Both the position numbers and the translations under genes were made by a program. The notes under the pieces were generated by a model. The model was not told the DNA's origin. It ran no database searches and was given only the letters and a program-made list of their open reading frames with translations. A DNA stretch of 64,000 nucleotides from Rhododendron vialii (lineage: Eukaryota > Streptophyta > Magnoliopsida > Ericales > Ericaceae). The DNA is taken from positions 6,647,001 through 6,711,000 of the forward strand of contig NC_080561.1 of NCBI RefSeq assembly GCF_030253575.1, written 5' to 3'. Every line of letters begins with the position of its first letter. The first letter of the stretch is position 1. Of the stretch, positions 1-11,100 are shown one piece after another.

Positions 1-1793
1 TAAGTTAGTAGTGATGTCTTCAACGACATCGCATCCTTTTGTGTTGTCAAATTCAAATCTTGTTGTGATTGTGGCCTCTCTCGGGCGTTTAAAAAAAAAA
101 AAAAAATCTGATATAGTCCTCAGCCTTGGAGGTATATAGTTTGTTCTATACTATTTCGTTCTAGATTATCAAGAGTTATGCACCTTTCGGTATTAGTCTA
201 AGTATGGTTGCGCATCATTCGTTAGTTTTGGCGCTATCTTTTATATTGTGCTTATCATTGGTATCAGGATACTCGTTTGCCAAGGCGTATGTACTAGTTT
301 CCTAGACTCGTGGACTAGTGGGGCAGATGAAGTTTCTTTTCCTAGATTCTTGGGTTTATTATGAGTTGGTGCATTGAGTTTGTGGCCGCTTTAAAGATTT
401 TCCATATTCCATATTATACAAATTCATTGGTGCCATTAGATGCGGACTTGCCATTTTTGCCTACTTTAGCATTACAGTTTGTTGTGACTCCTCAACGTTG
501 AAGTTACGAGATTTGAACTTACTTTTGCTTCATATCGGCTTGCTCATTTAGACTTTATCGATTGGTCTAAATTCCGTCATTGCAGCCTCTGGTCTATTTA
601 TTGAAAACTGCTACTCTATTCAAGTTCTTGTGTCTTAACACTCACTTATTGGAGACAAATTTTTTTTTTGGTGACCTATTGGTTGATATTGATTTATAGT
701 TATTGTTCGATTCAAATTCACTTGTTGTAGTTGGTCTCTGTGATGTTCAGATTTGTAGCCTTCGTGGTAGTCCCTCGACTCTGAAAGTATAAAACTCATT
801 CTATATTGCTCAATTTCACTCTGTTAGAAGTTTTGCTTATCCTTGGTATTGGACACATTGTCGATCTTGCATCAGTTCGTTTACTTAGTGAGCTGTCCTG
901 TTGCTATGTGTTTGTCCTCAGTATTGAAATCTATCATTTGCAAGAGATTGTTCACCAACTCATTTGGCTTGTAGAGTAATGAGAAGGTTACGATCGGTTA
1001 TTTCTATGTTCCTCGGTACGTTGAGTTGGTTGTTTAGCGAATTTAAAGATTTCATGTGTTCCTTGGATTCCGGATGCCTCGTCTCCATTCTTTGAGTCCT
1101 TGATCAGTGTTGTCTGAGTCTTGAAGCTCATTGTTTCGTTTGAGATAACCGAAGGATGATGTTGACCGTTGTTGATACCCCTTTGTCATTCGAAGTGGGA
1201 GGACGTATTTCGTAAATTATTGCCGCGTTGAGGTTAGTTTCGTTGAGGCAGAAAAAGGAGGAGCTTTTATAGTTTGAAGAATACGTTATGTATCGGATAC
1301 GGTGCGTGTCTTTCGGATACCCAGGCGACAACCGACGAAATCCAGTTGGAAGAGGCGATTGATCACCGCCCATTCCAGATGGAAGTCTCGGGAAGTCAAT
1401 TGGACTATCGGGTATTCTTGATGCATTTTAATACATAGGTATTGAAGAAGTATGAAACGAATCCGTTGCATGTGTTAGAGAGGTCCGAAGTTGAGTTAAA
1501 AGCCGACGTGTCCTAAGGTGAGAATCCGACACGTATCCTAGATTTGTGTAGCCAAGTTTTGAGAGGCAATACGATACGATTAATATGAGTTTACATGGGG
1601 AAAGGGGGACGAAGTTCGAAGGAGATATCCACCTTCGTTTTAGTTGATTGATGTGAGTATGACATAGCACTTTCATGATTATTGAACCGTTGTATATGTA
1701 AGTTGTTGTGATTTTGCGTATCAATATGATACTTGGTAGCGTTGGACCTGGTTTGGCAAATTTCGGGACGAAATTTCTTTAAGGAGGGTAGAA
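1..1793 (+). mobile_element. Ty3/gypsy retrotransposon internal region, 3' part (fossil)
   Basis: This is the decayed 3' part of the internal region of an LTR retrotransposon. From about 1380 to 1690 the + strand still resembles the end of a gypsy integrase and the region after it. A purine-rich tract (AAGGAGGG, 1781-1788) lies just before the LTR, as expected for a polypurine tract. The first 1.1 kb is too eroded for me to assign to a domain. The element is broken many times over and looks old. Its 5' part lies outside the window. Confidence 0.7.
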
Positions 1794-2345
1794 TGTAGAG
1801 ACCCGTAAATTTCCTTATTTTAATTTTAATATTTTATAAAGGGATAAGTGATGGTTTAGTGTGGAATTTGTGGTTGCGGGTTAATGTGCAAGAGTATGAA
1901 AAATGTGGGTGTTAGTGTAATATAGTGCATGTGTGTATATGTGTGTGTGCCAGGAGAGAAAATTCATTTCTCTCCTCCCTCTCCATCTCTCGGTTCTCTC
2001 TCTCCTCTCCCGGCTCTCTTCATCTCTCTCACTCTCTCACCCAAAAACTCGCCTCTAAACTCAAAACCCAAAACTATCAACCTCAACTCCATTTTCTACT
2101 TGTGTAATCGGGCTCGTAACGCATTGGATAGAGCTCGGTTCGGTGTATTTAGCTCGGTTGGGATTCCGGAAGCTAGGGCTTGCAGAATCTCTTTGGTTTC
2201 GGCTTGGATACTCGAGGTAGGGAATTCTACCTCTCTTTATATGTTTTATGGGTGATTTGGTGCATGAATCGTGCTTGTAATGTCGTGTTTAAGTTTGGAT
2301 TGAAAATTCGTAGTTGCTGTTAGAATTGTCTGTTTTTCCTAGATT

Positions 2346-2743
2346 CCTACCGGTAGGCCTGTCCTTTCTACCGGTAGAACGTTGTTACTTTACAAGAAAA
2401 TCGATTCCCTACCGGTAGGAGCCTTTTCCCTACCGGTAGAACAATTGAGAAATTTCTTCGTAACCAGCTCAAACGTACAGCAGCAGCTCAAAAGCTGCTC
2501 AACGTATCGAACTTCTACCGGTAGGAATTCCATACCTACCGGTAGGTCAAGCACAAATTCGAATGTTGACCTTTCTGTTTCCAAGTTCTACCGGTAGGAC
2601 TTGCTTGCCTACCGGTAGGTTGCGTGAATTGGAGTTTCTACCGGTAGGACTTGTTCACCTACCGGTAGGTCTAGGTTCTACCGAAATGTTGGCCTTTCTG
2701 TCTTCAAGTTCTACCGGTAGGACTTGCCTACCTACCGGTAGGA
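2346..2743. repeat. Cluster of 12 CTACCGGTAG palindromes inside the LTR
   Basis: The self-complementary motif CTACCGGTAG occurs twelve times in about 400 bp, mostly in pairs such as TTCTACCGGTAGGAC followed by CCTACCGGTAGG, with a thirteenth degenerate copy near 2685. Spacing is irregular, mostly 20-60 bp, and the sequence between copies is not conserved, so this is a motif array and not a simple tandem repeat. The region also encodes open frames on both strands, an effect of the palindromes. Function is unknown; clustered protein-binding sites are one possibility. Confidence 0.85.
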
Positions 2744-3228
2744 GACTAGGAGTTTGAGCTGCTTTCAGCTGCTTCCTTGAGCTGCTGCAGTATCTTTCAG
2801 CTGCTTTCCTATATCCTTCAACTCGCGTGTCGAAGCTTTTCATTGACTCTATTGGGTTCGTTTACGCATCATTTCTAGTGTTTGGAGAATAATACATATT
2901 TCATACCTAAAAACATGCCCGATGGACTTGAATGAACTTATTGAGTTAATTATCACGGAAACTAGGATCAACGGATTGACTTTAATGGATTACGAATATA
3001 ATGTGATATGCTACCGCCTAATTTGAACTGAAAACCGCAGTGAGTAGTTGATGCGTGGGTCATGGGTTTAACTTGAAGTAAAAGGTTAGTAGATTGCTTA
3101 AAGGGGAATTAATGACGGTTTACGAACATGTGAAGAACACAATGATATAAAAGATAGCTATTCGATGTAACGTGAAGCACGTATTGTGAATGTTGATATC
3201 TTTGAAACCTGAAGCTGAGAATAAAACA

Positions 3229-3371
3229 TGAGAATCAGATGTACGGGGTCTTAAGAACCCGGAATGAGAATCGGATGTACGGGGTCCCGAGAACCCGGAA
3301 TGAGAATTGGATGTACGGGGTCATGATCACCCGGAATGTAAATTGGGTATACGGGGTCCTAATGCCCGGAA
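3229..3371 (+). repeat. Four 36-bp tandem units inside the LTR
   Basis: Four consecutive units of 36, 36, 36 and 35 bp share the core ATGTACGGGGTC...CCCGGAA. They begin at 3229, 3265, 3301 and 3337. Divergence between units is modest and greatest in the fourth. Confidence 0.85.
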
Positions 3372-4088
3372 TGTCTTTTGATTGATATCATAAGGTGACG
3401 ATGTGAAAGATTTCTTGCGTGCCCATCAAGGATCCATAGGGAACTTATGAGATACTAAGCGGTTGTAACGTAACCATATGAGGTGGATGCGTGAAGATCG
3501 AAAGATGAGTAAAAAAATGAATTCGAAGGACAAAGATAGGTTAACTGTCAAGAGTGAAGTGTTCGTTTACGTTCTAAATTTCTAATATAGTACTTGTGTC
3601 TCATCCATGCTCCCTTTGTTATTCGAAAGTCTATGTTTCATCGACATCTTTCATCTCATTTGCATATAGAGTTTGCGTAGACTTTTCTACTGGGCTAGTG
3701 TAGCTCAAGCCTTATATTATTTTCAGGTGCTAACCCGGAACCAGAGCTTGCATTGCTTGGCGTGCTTGGAGTGTGGACATTATTTTTGAAAGTTAACCGA
3801 AGGAGTTGCCTATTCATCTTTGTAAATTTATTTTGAAAGATGTATTTGTAACTAAAATTGTAATTCTTTTGACTCGAAATATTGTAACCACTAATTCTTT
3901 TTCGAACTTCGCTACTTATGATGATCTGGGGCCGTCGAGCCAATGTTGTAATATGTTGGAACATTATGGACTTGGAAGCTTAATTGAGGGAATGGGAACA
4001 CAGTGATCTTTTGGGTACAGTACGGATATTTGTGAGTATTTTAGTATGAAAATCATTTATAATTATGTTAAAATTCGAGGGCGTGACA

Positions 4089-4453
4089 CGGACCAATCCG
4101 GATTTTGTTCAAGTTAGGACGTCCAGATTTTACTTCAGTCCGCACCTCCCCTTTTCCGATCGAATATCGATGATCCGAGCCGCTCAATGTGCTTAAAAAG
4201 TGATTTTAAAGGTATCAACGAGAAATAAACAAAAAAAATGACCGGGAAGGGCTTGATTTGAGCAATTTTTTATTTAACTGTTCACTAAAAAACTGTTCAG
4301 ATGAAACTCTTCCCGGTCATTTTTTTTGCTGATTTCTCATGGGTATCTTTAAAATCACGTTCTGATCATATTGAGTAGCTCGGATCATCGAAATTCGATC
4401 GGGACGCTATTTAACGGAGTTTTTAACGAAATCCGTTAGTCATTCGGACTGAA
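4089..4453. mobile_element. Foldback (long-hairpin) element, family A
   Basis: The two halves are near inverted copies, centred at about 4280. GACCGGGAAGGGCTT on the left answers CTCTTCCCGGTCATT on the right, and CTTCAGTCCGCACCTCC near the left end answers CGGACTGAAGGAGG near the right end. A close relative lies at 51186-51530. The element abuts the end of the LTR, and I saw no clear target duplication. No coding capacity is visible. Confidence 0.7.
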
Positions 4454-4797
4454 GGAGGCGTTTTGATTAACGGAAGATAACATTATGAGTAAAATTGACT
4501 TTTTTGAAAGGTTAGGAGTCTAATTGAAATTTAGAGTAAAGGTCGGGAGTATTTTGAAATTTTCCCAGCTAATTAACCTACTATATAATTTTAGAAGAAA
4601 AAAACGCTTTCCAAGTACCATTGATTTCAAAACTACCATTGCCACAATTCTTCTGGTAGCTACTGTGTACGATAAGTCGATACTTCAAAAGGAATGACAT
4701 GTCCCTGAGAAAAATGTTACGTCTAAATTTTCTGCATCGATCAAAATCTCTTTCCCGGTCCATTTTTCCTGTTGAAATCCTTTTGGTGTACGTGCAG
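4454..4797. other. Stretch without recognised gene
   Basis: AT-rich sequence between the foldback element and the first visible monooxygenase exon, most simply read as intron. I looked here for the missing GxGxxG-coding exon and did not see one. Confidence 0.5.
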
Positions 4798-5836
4798 TGG
4801 AGACCATGAAGTGCGCTGTGTACGAAGGAAGTTCTTATTGGAAGCCCTTCAAAACGAGCTTCCCAGTGGCACCATAAGGTTCTCATCAAAAGTGGTTTCT
4901 ATTGAGGAGGATTCAGGAGGCTGCTTTAAGATGGTCCATCTTGCAAATGGGTCTGTAGTAAAGGCAAAGGTACTGGTCGGGTGTGATGGGGTAAATTCAG
5001 TTGTGTCAAAGTGGCTTGGGTTCAAGAAACCGGCTTTCGTGGGTCGATCTGCCATTCGGGGGTTTGCAGATTTCAAACGCAGTCATGGGTTTGAGCCCAA
5101 ATTCCTGCTGTTCGTTGGAAAGGGCGTGCGATGTGGTTTCGTCCCTTGTAATGAAGGCACTGTGTATTGGTTTTTCACCTTCGCTAGCTCCACAAAAGGT
5201 TAGAAACTACTTATTACTGTGTTACAAACTTTCTTAGATCGAATTTCGGAATAATGTTGGGTGCCTTGATTGAATGATACAGACAAAGAGATAGAGAAAA
5301 ACTCAGCAAAGATGAAAGAATTTGTACTAAGCAACCTTGGCAAAGTACCGGACAAAGTTAAGGCTATTGTGGAGATTACCGAACTAGACAGTATTACTTA
5401 TTCTCCATTAAGGTCCGGACGTCCCTGGGAGCTTTTATGGGCAAATATCAGCAAAGGCAATGTTTGTGTCACTGGCGACGCGTTCCACCCGATGACACCA
5501 GACATCAGGCAGGGCGGGTGCTCTGCGTTAGAAGACGGTGTCGTTTTAGCTAGGTGTTTAGCAGAGGCCTTGATGAAAAATTCAAGCACTGCCGAAGCGA
5601 AAGAGGGAGATGGGAAGGAGGAGTACGAGAGGATTGAGATGGGGATGAAGAAGTTTGCCAAAGAGAGGAAGTGGAGAGGGATTGTGCTCGTTTGCACTGC
5701 TTACATGGTGGGTTTTGTGCAGCAGAGTAATGCGGTGGTGGTGAGTTTCTTGAGGGATAAAGTGTTGGGTTCTTTCATGGCTGGATTGCTGTTGAAGAGG
5801 GCTGATTTTGATTGCGGCAAGCTGAGTATTTCTTGA
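4798..5836 (+). CDS. FAD-dependent monooxygenase (MO1/MO2-like), last two exons only
   Basis: These exons encode the middle and C-terminal part of a plant single-component FAD monooxygenase of the salicylate-hydroxylase-like MO1/MO2 group. Exons are 4798-5198 (acceptor CAG at 4795-4797, donor GTTAGA) and 5283-5836 (acceptor CAG at 5280-5282, stop TGA). The join is in frame and gives about 317 residues. Visible motifs are GDHEVRCVRRKFLLEAL, VLVGCDGVNSVVS (the DG-type motif) and GDAFHPMTP (second FAD contact). The usual DLGQGG after GDAxHP reads DIRQGG here, so one conserved glycine is arginine. The N-terminal GxGxxG exons normally found upstream are absent from the window. Either they lie beyond a retrotransposon-filled intron, left of position 1, or the gene is 5'-truncated and dead. 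Both visible exons are open. Confidence 0.85.
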
Positions 5837-6946
5837 TGTTTTGTACCAATCCACACTTGTTTTGTTTGGGTACGTTTTTGACAACTTTTTGGGCTTTGAG
5901 ATGGACAATAAAAATCATGCTACTCTCATTCGAACTGCTTGCTAATTTGTTACTATAAATTTCGATAAAAGGTTCTTTTCGTGGACTGAGAGTTATATAT
6001 CCTAACATTTTTTATAAGTTATTGTAGTAACGAAAGTATAGAAAAATACACTCACCGCATGCAGCTACTACAAGAAGATCACATGGTAGCGTTAAGAGCA
6101 ACCAAGTAAAAAAACATTTTTGCCAAGATAAACTCACCCGGATTAGTTATTGATCGATATCTAATCAACGTAATTCTGTACAAATTAAGTTGTTAGGCTT
6201 GACGATCTCTACCCAATGAACGAATCCGGATCCAAAAGAAAATCAGAAATCATTGAACTGCACCCTTGCAATCCACTGTCAAATTTGAGGCAAGCTGCCT
6301 CCGAAAAGATCGAACATGAAAAGATCTAGAAAAAACAATTCAAACAATCAATGTATTTTATTTTTATTCTTAATTTTTTTATTTCTCAAAATTTTCTACG
6401 GAGTAGTACTTAAGAAAAGTTGAAAAAGTATAAAAAAAAATAATAATAACGCAAAACTGAAAAAAAAACAAAAACAATAATTAAGGCCTTAAATAGCATC
6501 TTCCATTTAGGATCATACTAAAAATTATTTGAGACTCTGCAATAACTAAATCAAAATCACAATTAATCGTCCACGGTAACTAAATAGAATTACCGTGTTC
6601 GTTTCGGGGTCTCAAAATTCCTGGGCACGGTCTCCAATAAATTTTTTTTATTTCTCTTCACTCAATACTTTCAAAAACCTCCCTCAAAACCAAAACCGAA
6701 CATAGTAGCTTACTGGGATTTCCATTGGCTTGAACCATTCATCAAGGACAAGGGACACTTGAGCAGTTGATATTGAACTTTTCTAATTCTGAATAAAATT
6801 AATCAAATCATGCATAGGAAAGTAAGATTTCACATGTCAAATTAATTTCTCTTCCAAATTACTAGAAAAAAAAAAAGCCATTAAAAAACTTTGAATTCTA
6901 ATTGTTCCAAAATTCTATACCTAAAAACTGTTAAAACACAAGCTAA
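5837..6946. other. Convergent intergenic region (3' ends of monooxygenase and GDSL genes)
   Basis: Two genes converge on this stretch. It is AT-rich and holds their 3' UTRs, with no open frame of substance on either strand. I see no recognisable element. Confidence 0.6.
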
Positions 6947-9048
6947 TTAAAGACGGCACTGAAGCTTGGGCAACAGGTCACGCAAGAGCCATGCAGTCAT
7001 GAGCTTGTACGCCTTTTGTGTCAAATGAATTCCATCCCAGCTGATGAGTCTATCGGGATTCCGACAGACGGGAACGTCCGGAGCTCCGCACATTCTGCCG
7101 AGACTGAAATTATAATCTCCCCCAGCTCCACAACAAGATCTTTGCGTAGTTGACGCATCAAATCCTTCATCAAGACAAGCGAAACAAAATTTAGTCGTCA
7201 AAATTTAATCCTCACTATGAAAAAAGCCGATAATATTCCTCATGGTGTATAAAAACTTACCTAGATAATCGGCACTTCGGAAAAGCCAGTCGAAGGCGTT
7301 ATAGTAATCGCCATACGTAATGACCGCGTTCGGGAACTCTTTGTTCAACTCGCTAATCGCTCGCTGCAACTGGTCGTTGTGGAATTTCGAAAGCTCGTTT
7401 AGGTCTCTTAGGCAAAAGCTTTCGTCGTAAGCAGCCGAGTTGTTGGTCTTGAATCCAGTTAGGTAGATGGGGAGACAACCGATCGGGAAATTTCCGGGTA
7501 CCACCACTCTAACTGCCCCGTGGTTGATGACTCTCTGCAGGCCAAACGACAGGAATTCGCGCGAATCAGAGTTTATTTCAAGCGACTAAGTAAGAAGTAC
7601 CGAAAACAAAGCTCGATCGATCAATGGAAACTTACCCTCACATCATTTGCTATGGCTTGTACAACGCTAGGAACAAGGCTCTTCACTTCCTCAATGCTTT
7701 TTCCTTGAAACAAAGCGTAGTTGTAATCGTTACCGCCTATCTCTCCAACCATGAACAGAGCGTCTTTAAGTTTTTCCGCGCAATCTGTTAAAACACAAGC
7801 AAATAAAGTTTGAATCATCGCTCAAAATAATTCAAAATTCGCATATCTCAACGTCAAACAACTGTTTCCAAACATATATACATAGTTTATCGTTTTTTGA
7901 AAAAAAAAAAAAAACGGGAGACGAACCTCTGCCACCGTCGCAAGTGGAATTGAAATGGGCGGACATCCAATCGAGTTGCACGCCGAGAGAGCTGGTGGTT
8001 ACCGGGGATAGAATGTTCTGGTTGGCGAGAGTCTCTACCGGTAATGCAGTGGAGCCGGCGACCGCGAAGTCCACCCCGTGTTTGAAGTCTGCACCGGTGT
8101 TTTTGTAGGCGTTGAGAAGCGGAAGCCCTGCTGATATTGCTGTGAAAGTACATACATACATTAACGCTTGAGTAAACCAAGTCAATTGAAAGTATATAGT
8201 CATTCGTTTTGGCTAAGCCACCTGAATTATTTTCTTTTGTCTTTATTCAATTTTTTTGCATTCGTTAGTTTTGTGTCAATTTTTTTTGAATTGTTGGTTC
8301 GTCTCGACGAAAGGAATCGAAAAAACAAAAAATTATGGTCCAAACTTAAAATTTTTTAATCAAGACAAAAATCAGAAAAAAAACCCCCATATTTTTCGGC
8401 TTTATTCAAGAAAAGTCGAGTTTAGATCACAATTTTTTATTTTTTCGATTCTTCTCATCGAGACGAATCAGTAATTCACAAAAAATTGACTCAAAACTAG
8501 CGAATGCGGAAAAAATTTGGATAAAGACAAAATAGTTCAAATTCAAAATACTCTTGTGCTAACACCTGATTTCCGTGCAAATTATTTTCCCCCATTCAAC
8601 TTTATTCAAATAAGTCATACACCTTATTTTAGATGTAAAATAAATTACAAACGAGATATTATTATGATCTCTTGATCCGTTATAAATTAAATTTATTGAA
8701 GCCAAATTAATAAGGATACTAAAATGTAAACATAAATACAGGAAACAGAAAACAAACATATTGATAATTCGTACCGACAAAGTCAATCATAAGTAGACCG
8801 TTGGAGCAACGACCTGTGGCATTGTGGAAGAAAGTTTCGCCGTACGGAAGCCTACTAAAGGGAGACGCTGCTCCCATGGGGCTCTCACGTATCAAATTTC
8901 CAGTGTCGGAAATCGAATCGCCCAGCTGGTATATCCGGTGGAAGTTGCATATCCTAAGCAAATTGCCATTGCACGGACGAGGGATTTGGAGAAAGGTTGC
9001 GCTTAGAATTATAAGGAGAGAGAAGAAAATCGCTCGAGTCGCAGCCAT
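6947..9048 (-). CDS. GDSL esterase/lipase, secreted, five exons, complete
   Basis: Plant GDSL (SGNH) hydrolase that would cleave an ester or acyl substrate after secretion; the substrate cannot be told from sequence. Exons on the minus strand are 9048-8775, 8139-7927, 7784-7636, 7534-7261 and 7164-6947. All introns are GT-AG and phases agree, giving 375 residues, normal for the family. Residues 1-28 look like a signal peptide (hydrophobic FFSLLIILSATFL). Block I is YQLGDSISDTGN with nucleophile Ser45. Block III is GEIGGNDYNY. Block V is SWDGIHLT with Asp347 and His350, completing the triad. The pattern LIRESPMGAASPFSRLPYGE and the AGLPLLNAYKNTGADF segment place it near the At5g45910 / acetylajmalan-esterase type. 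Intron 1 carries a foldback element. The start is the first ATG of the signal peptide, about 95 bp below a TATA box. Confidence 0.93.
8233..8532. mobile_element. Foldback element, family B, in GDSL intron 1
   Basis: The left end reads TTTTGTCTTTATTCAA then GCATTCGTTAGTTTTG. The right end is its reverse complement in effect: CAAAACTAGCGAATGC then TTGGATAAAGACAAAA. The central arms with TCGTCTCGACGAAAGGAATC also pair. Related copies lie at about 10646-10979 and, truncated, at about 19912-20030. It is non-coding, with no clear target duplication found. Confidence 0.75.
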
Positions 9049-9140
9049 TATAGTTGATGGATCGAGAGGAGAGAGAGAGAGAGTAAATCAATGGAATTTT
9101 GTGCTGAAGGAATACACTGAAATTGCCTTGGGTACTGATG

Positions 9141-9150
9141 ATATATATAG
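9141..9150 (-). promoter_or_regulatory. TATA box of the GDSL gene
   Basis: On the minus strand the sequence is CTCTCTATATATATCATC, about 95 bp upstream of the GDSL ATG (9048), a typical place for a plant TATA box with a short 5' UTR. A short (GA)n run at 9068-9083 lies between them. Confidence 0.55.
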
Positions 9151-9382
9151 AGAGGACCGTGCTATAAGTCCTAATACGAATCAAAGTAGGATTTCCGTAT
9201 TTTTCTTTATGTATTTATTATGTATGCATCCTATAACTATAAGGACTAATAGATCCTGTCACTCTGTTCGTTTTGAGTTTGGAATGAGGTTTTTAACGTT
9301 TGATGTATCCGCATTCCTATGTGAAGCCAAATCCTTGTCTTTTCTTGGCTTTGGGATTTTCCTTTTTCATTGCAAGTATATA

Positions 9383-9618
9383 CTCCCTTCGTCCCAATTT
9401 ATTTGTCTCAGTTCCATTCTTACTGGATAAAAAAAATAGTTATATCTTTAAATTGGTAATGAATTTTATATCCAATATGAATCTTGTTTGATAGATCTCG
9501 ATTTGTTCTATAATACAATATTTTTAAAATTACCTAAAACATTATAAATTACAAGATATAACTAATTGAAAAGTGGCACGAACTCCCAAAAGTGACAATT
9601 AAATTGGGACGGAGGGAG
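9383..9618. mobile_element. Stowaway-type MITE (Tc1/mariner), 236 bp
   Basis: It starts CTCCCTTCGTCCC and ends GGGACGGAGGGAG, with TA on each side (9381-9382, 9619-9620), the known hallmark of Stowaway MITEs. The interior has the usual ATCTTGTTTGATAGATCTC stretch. It lies upstream of the GDSL promoter. Confidence 0.9.
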
Positions 9619-9669
9619 TAATCTTTTTTTCTTTTTAGTCTCCCAGCATCACTCTTCTTCTTTTTTCTA

Positions 9670-9771
9670 ACCGCATGTCCGGGTCAGTTTCTGGACACCT
9701 CGACTAATTCCTTGAAGTTAACCGCATGTCTGGGTCAGTTTCTGAACACCTCGACTAATTCCTTGAAGTTA
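9670..9771 (+). repeat. Two 51-bp tandem units carrying a dispersed plant repeat motif
   Basis: Units 9670-9720 and 9721-9771 differ at only a few bases. Each contains GGGTCAGTTTCTG...CACCTCGACTAATTCC, a motif that recurs diverged near 11862, 21156, 46993 and 54692 in this window. Confidence 0.8.
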
Positions 9772-9966
9772 GCGATCGAGCAAAATCCTCCAATAGTTAG
9801 CCCTAAAGTTTGAAATATTTAGCCTTTATGGAATTCGAACATTCGACTTTATGAAGGACAAATACTTGTTTTCTTTTTCATACCCATTTGGCTAAACTTA
9901 TTGGATTCCGGCATAATCTTAAAGCCACGGCACAGGCCCAACATCTTTGCCCCAAATAGATTGTTA

Positions 9967-10130
9967 CTCCCTCCGTCCCTATTTAATTGTCCACTTCGAT
10001 TTTGCATGCATTTTCAACTACTTATATTTCTCGTTGATATTGCTAAAAATATACAATATGGATCTTGTTTGATATATCTTTTTTATTTATTTATAAGACA
10101 TTGATTTCAAAAACCTTTATATTGAATATA
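9967..10130 (+). mobile_element. Stowaway-type MITE, one end only
   Basis: It begins CTCCCTCCGTCCC after TA (9965-9966) and has the internal ATGGATCTTGTTTGATATATC stretch of the family. No matching right end is visible, so it is truncated or rearranged; the right limit is approximate. Confidence 0.6.
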
Positions 10131-10366
10131 TTTTGCATCTTGATTGTTAAAATGGGCTAACTAAATTGCAACATTTTATTCTTTCTTCAATAAATAGTTA
10201 AAGGGCTCTTCAAGCATCTTGATTGTTTGGAAAAATTCGATCTTATGCTACTTGTTTTTAACTCAATGATTTGATATTTAGGTCCAATTTCTTACAATTC
10301 TACTAATTTTTAAAACCTTTTACTGTTGTTAATAGTACAATGTCCCCAATTGGGGGATGATGTGCT

Positions 10367-10397
10367 GCGCAGTGGTGTGCTGCGCACACCACTGCGC
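10367..10397. repeat. Perfect 14-bp stem hairpin
   Basis: GCGCAGTGGTGTGC, then TGC as loop, then GCACACCACTGCGC: a perfect inverted repeat that is GC-rich in an AT-rich surrounding. It sits at the edge of a stretch (10430-10500) with GAGCCGTC-type repeats common in plant foldback elements. Confidence 0.8.
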
Positions 10398-10645
10398 ACC
10401 TTCGAGCCGTCAGATTGTACATCCGACAGCTCGGATCATCTCGGCAATGAATGGCTCTCGATTGTTGGTTGCCAAAATGAGATCTGAGCCGTCGGAGGTC
10501 ACTAACAAATTTCAAATAGACACATTTCCAACCCATCTCAAAACCATAGAAATTCTTTAAGATTTCCGAATGTTTTCCGCAACTAGAATACATTATTGTC
10601 ACCTGAAGAGAATTTTTCCCTCAGTTCCTCTTAGTTTTTTAGGCT

Positions 10646-10979
10646 TTTTTTTTGTTGTCTTTATCCATATTCGCGTTTGTTAGTTTTAAGTCAAACTTTT
10701 ATGAATTATTAATTTGTCTCAACAAGAAAAATTGAAAAAATAAAATTTATTTACTTTTTTCCAAATATTTTTAGAAATATCAAAAATAAAGCTCAAAAAG
10801 CCTAGCTTCTTTCGAGACGAATTAATAATCTATAAAAATTTAGCGTAAATTTAGCAAACGTCCAAAAGCTTTTGGGTTTTTTGAGTTTTTTCAATTTGTC
10901 TCGACAAGACGAATCAATTATCTATAAAAATTTGAGACGAAACTAACGATTGCAAAAAAATTTGAATAAAAACAAAAAT
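10646..10979. mobile_element. Foldback element, family B, upstream of RPN3
   Basis: The left arm (TTGTCTTTATCCATATTCGC, GTTTGTTAGTTTTAAGTC, TTTGTCTCAACAAG) is answered by the right arm (CTCGACAAGACGAATC, GAGACGAAACTAACGATTGC, TTGAATAAAAACAAAA). The middle has extra internal inverted copies, suggesting a nested or rearranged member. It ends about 75 bp before the (CT)n tract of the RPN3 5' region. Confidence 0.7.
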
Positions 10980-11050
10980 AAAAAAGTCCAAAATCTGAAA
11001 GTTAAAAAAGAAAATAAAAAATTGCGAATCTGTGGTTCGTTCCTGAACCG

Positions 11051-11052
<2 letters not shown>

Positions 11053-11100
<48 letters not shown>

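Larger units (their letters stand above)
1794..4088 (+). mobile_element. 3' LTR of the Ty3/gypsy element, about 2.3 kb (fossil)
   Basis: The LTR starts TGTAGAGACCC directly after the polypurine tract and ends GGGCGTGACA, so it has the TG...CA ends of an LTR. At about 2295 bp it is long for a plant LTR. It contains two internal repeat arrays, listed separately: a cluster of CTACCGGTAG palindromes and four 36-bp units. The start, PPT-LTR junction and terminal CA are seen directly; the family (Tekay/Del-like chromovirus) is inferred from junction style only. Confidence 0.7.

Noticed and set aside
2382-2843. Several open frames of 60-70 codons rich in LPVG / PTGR.
   Set aside because: They come from the CTACCGGTAG palindromes, which keep frames open on both strands.
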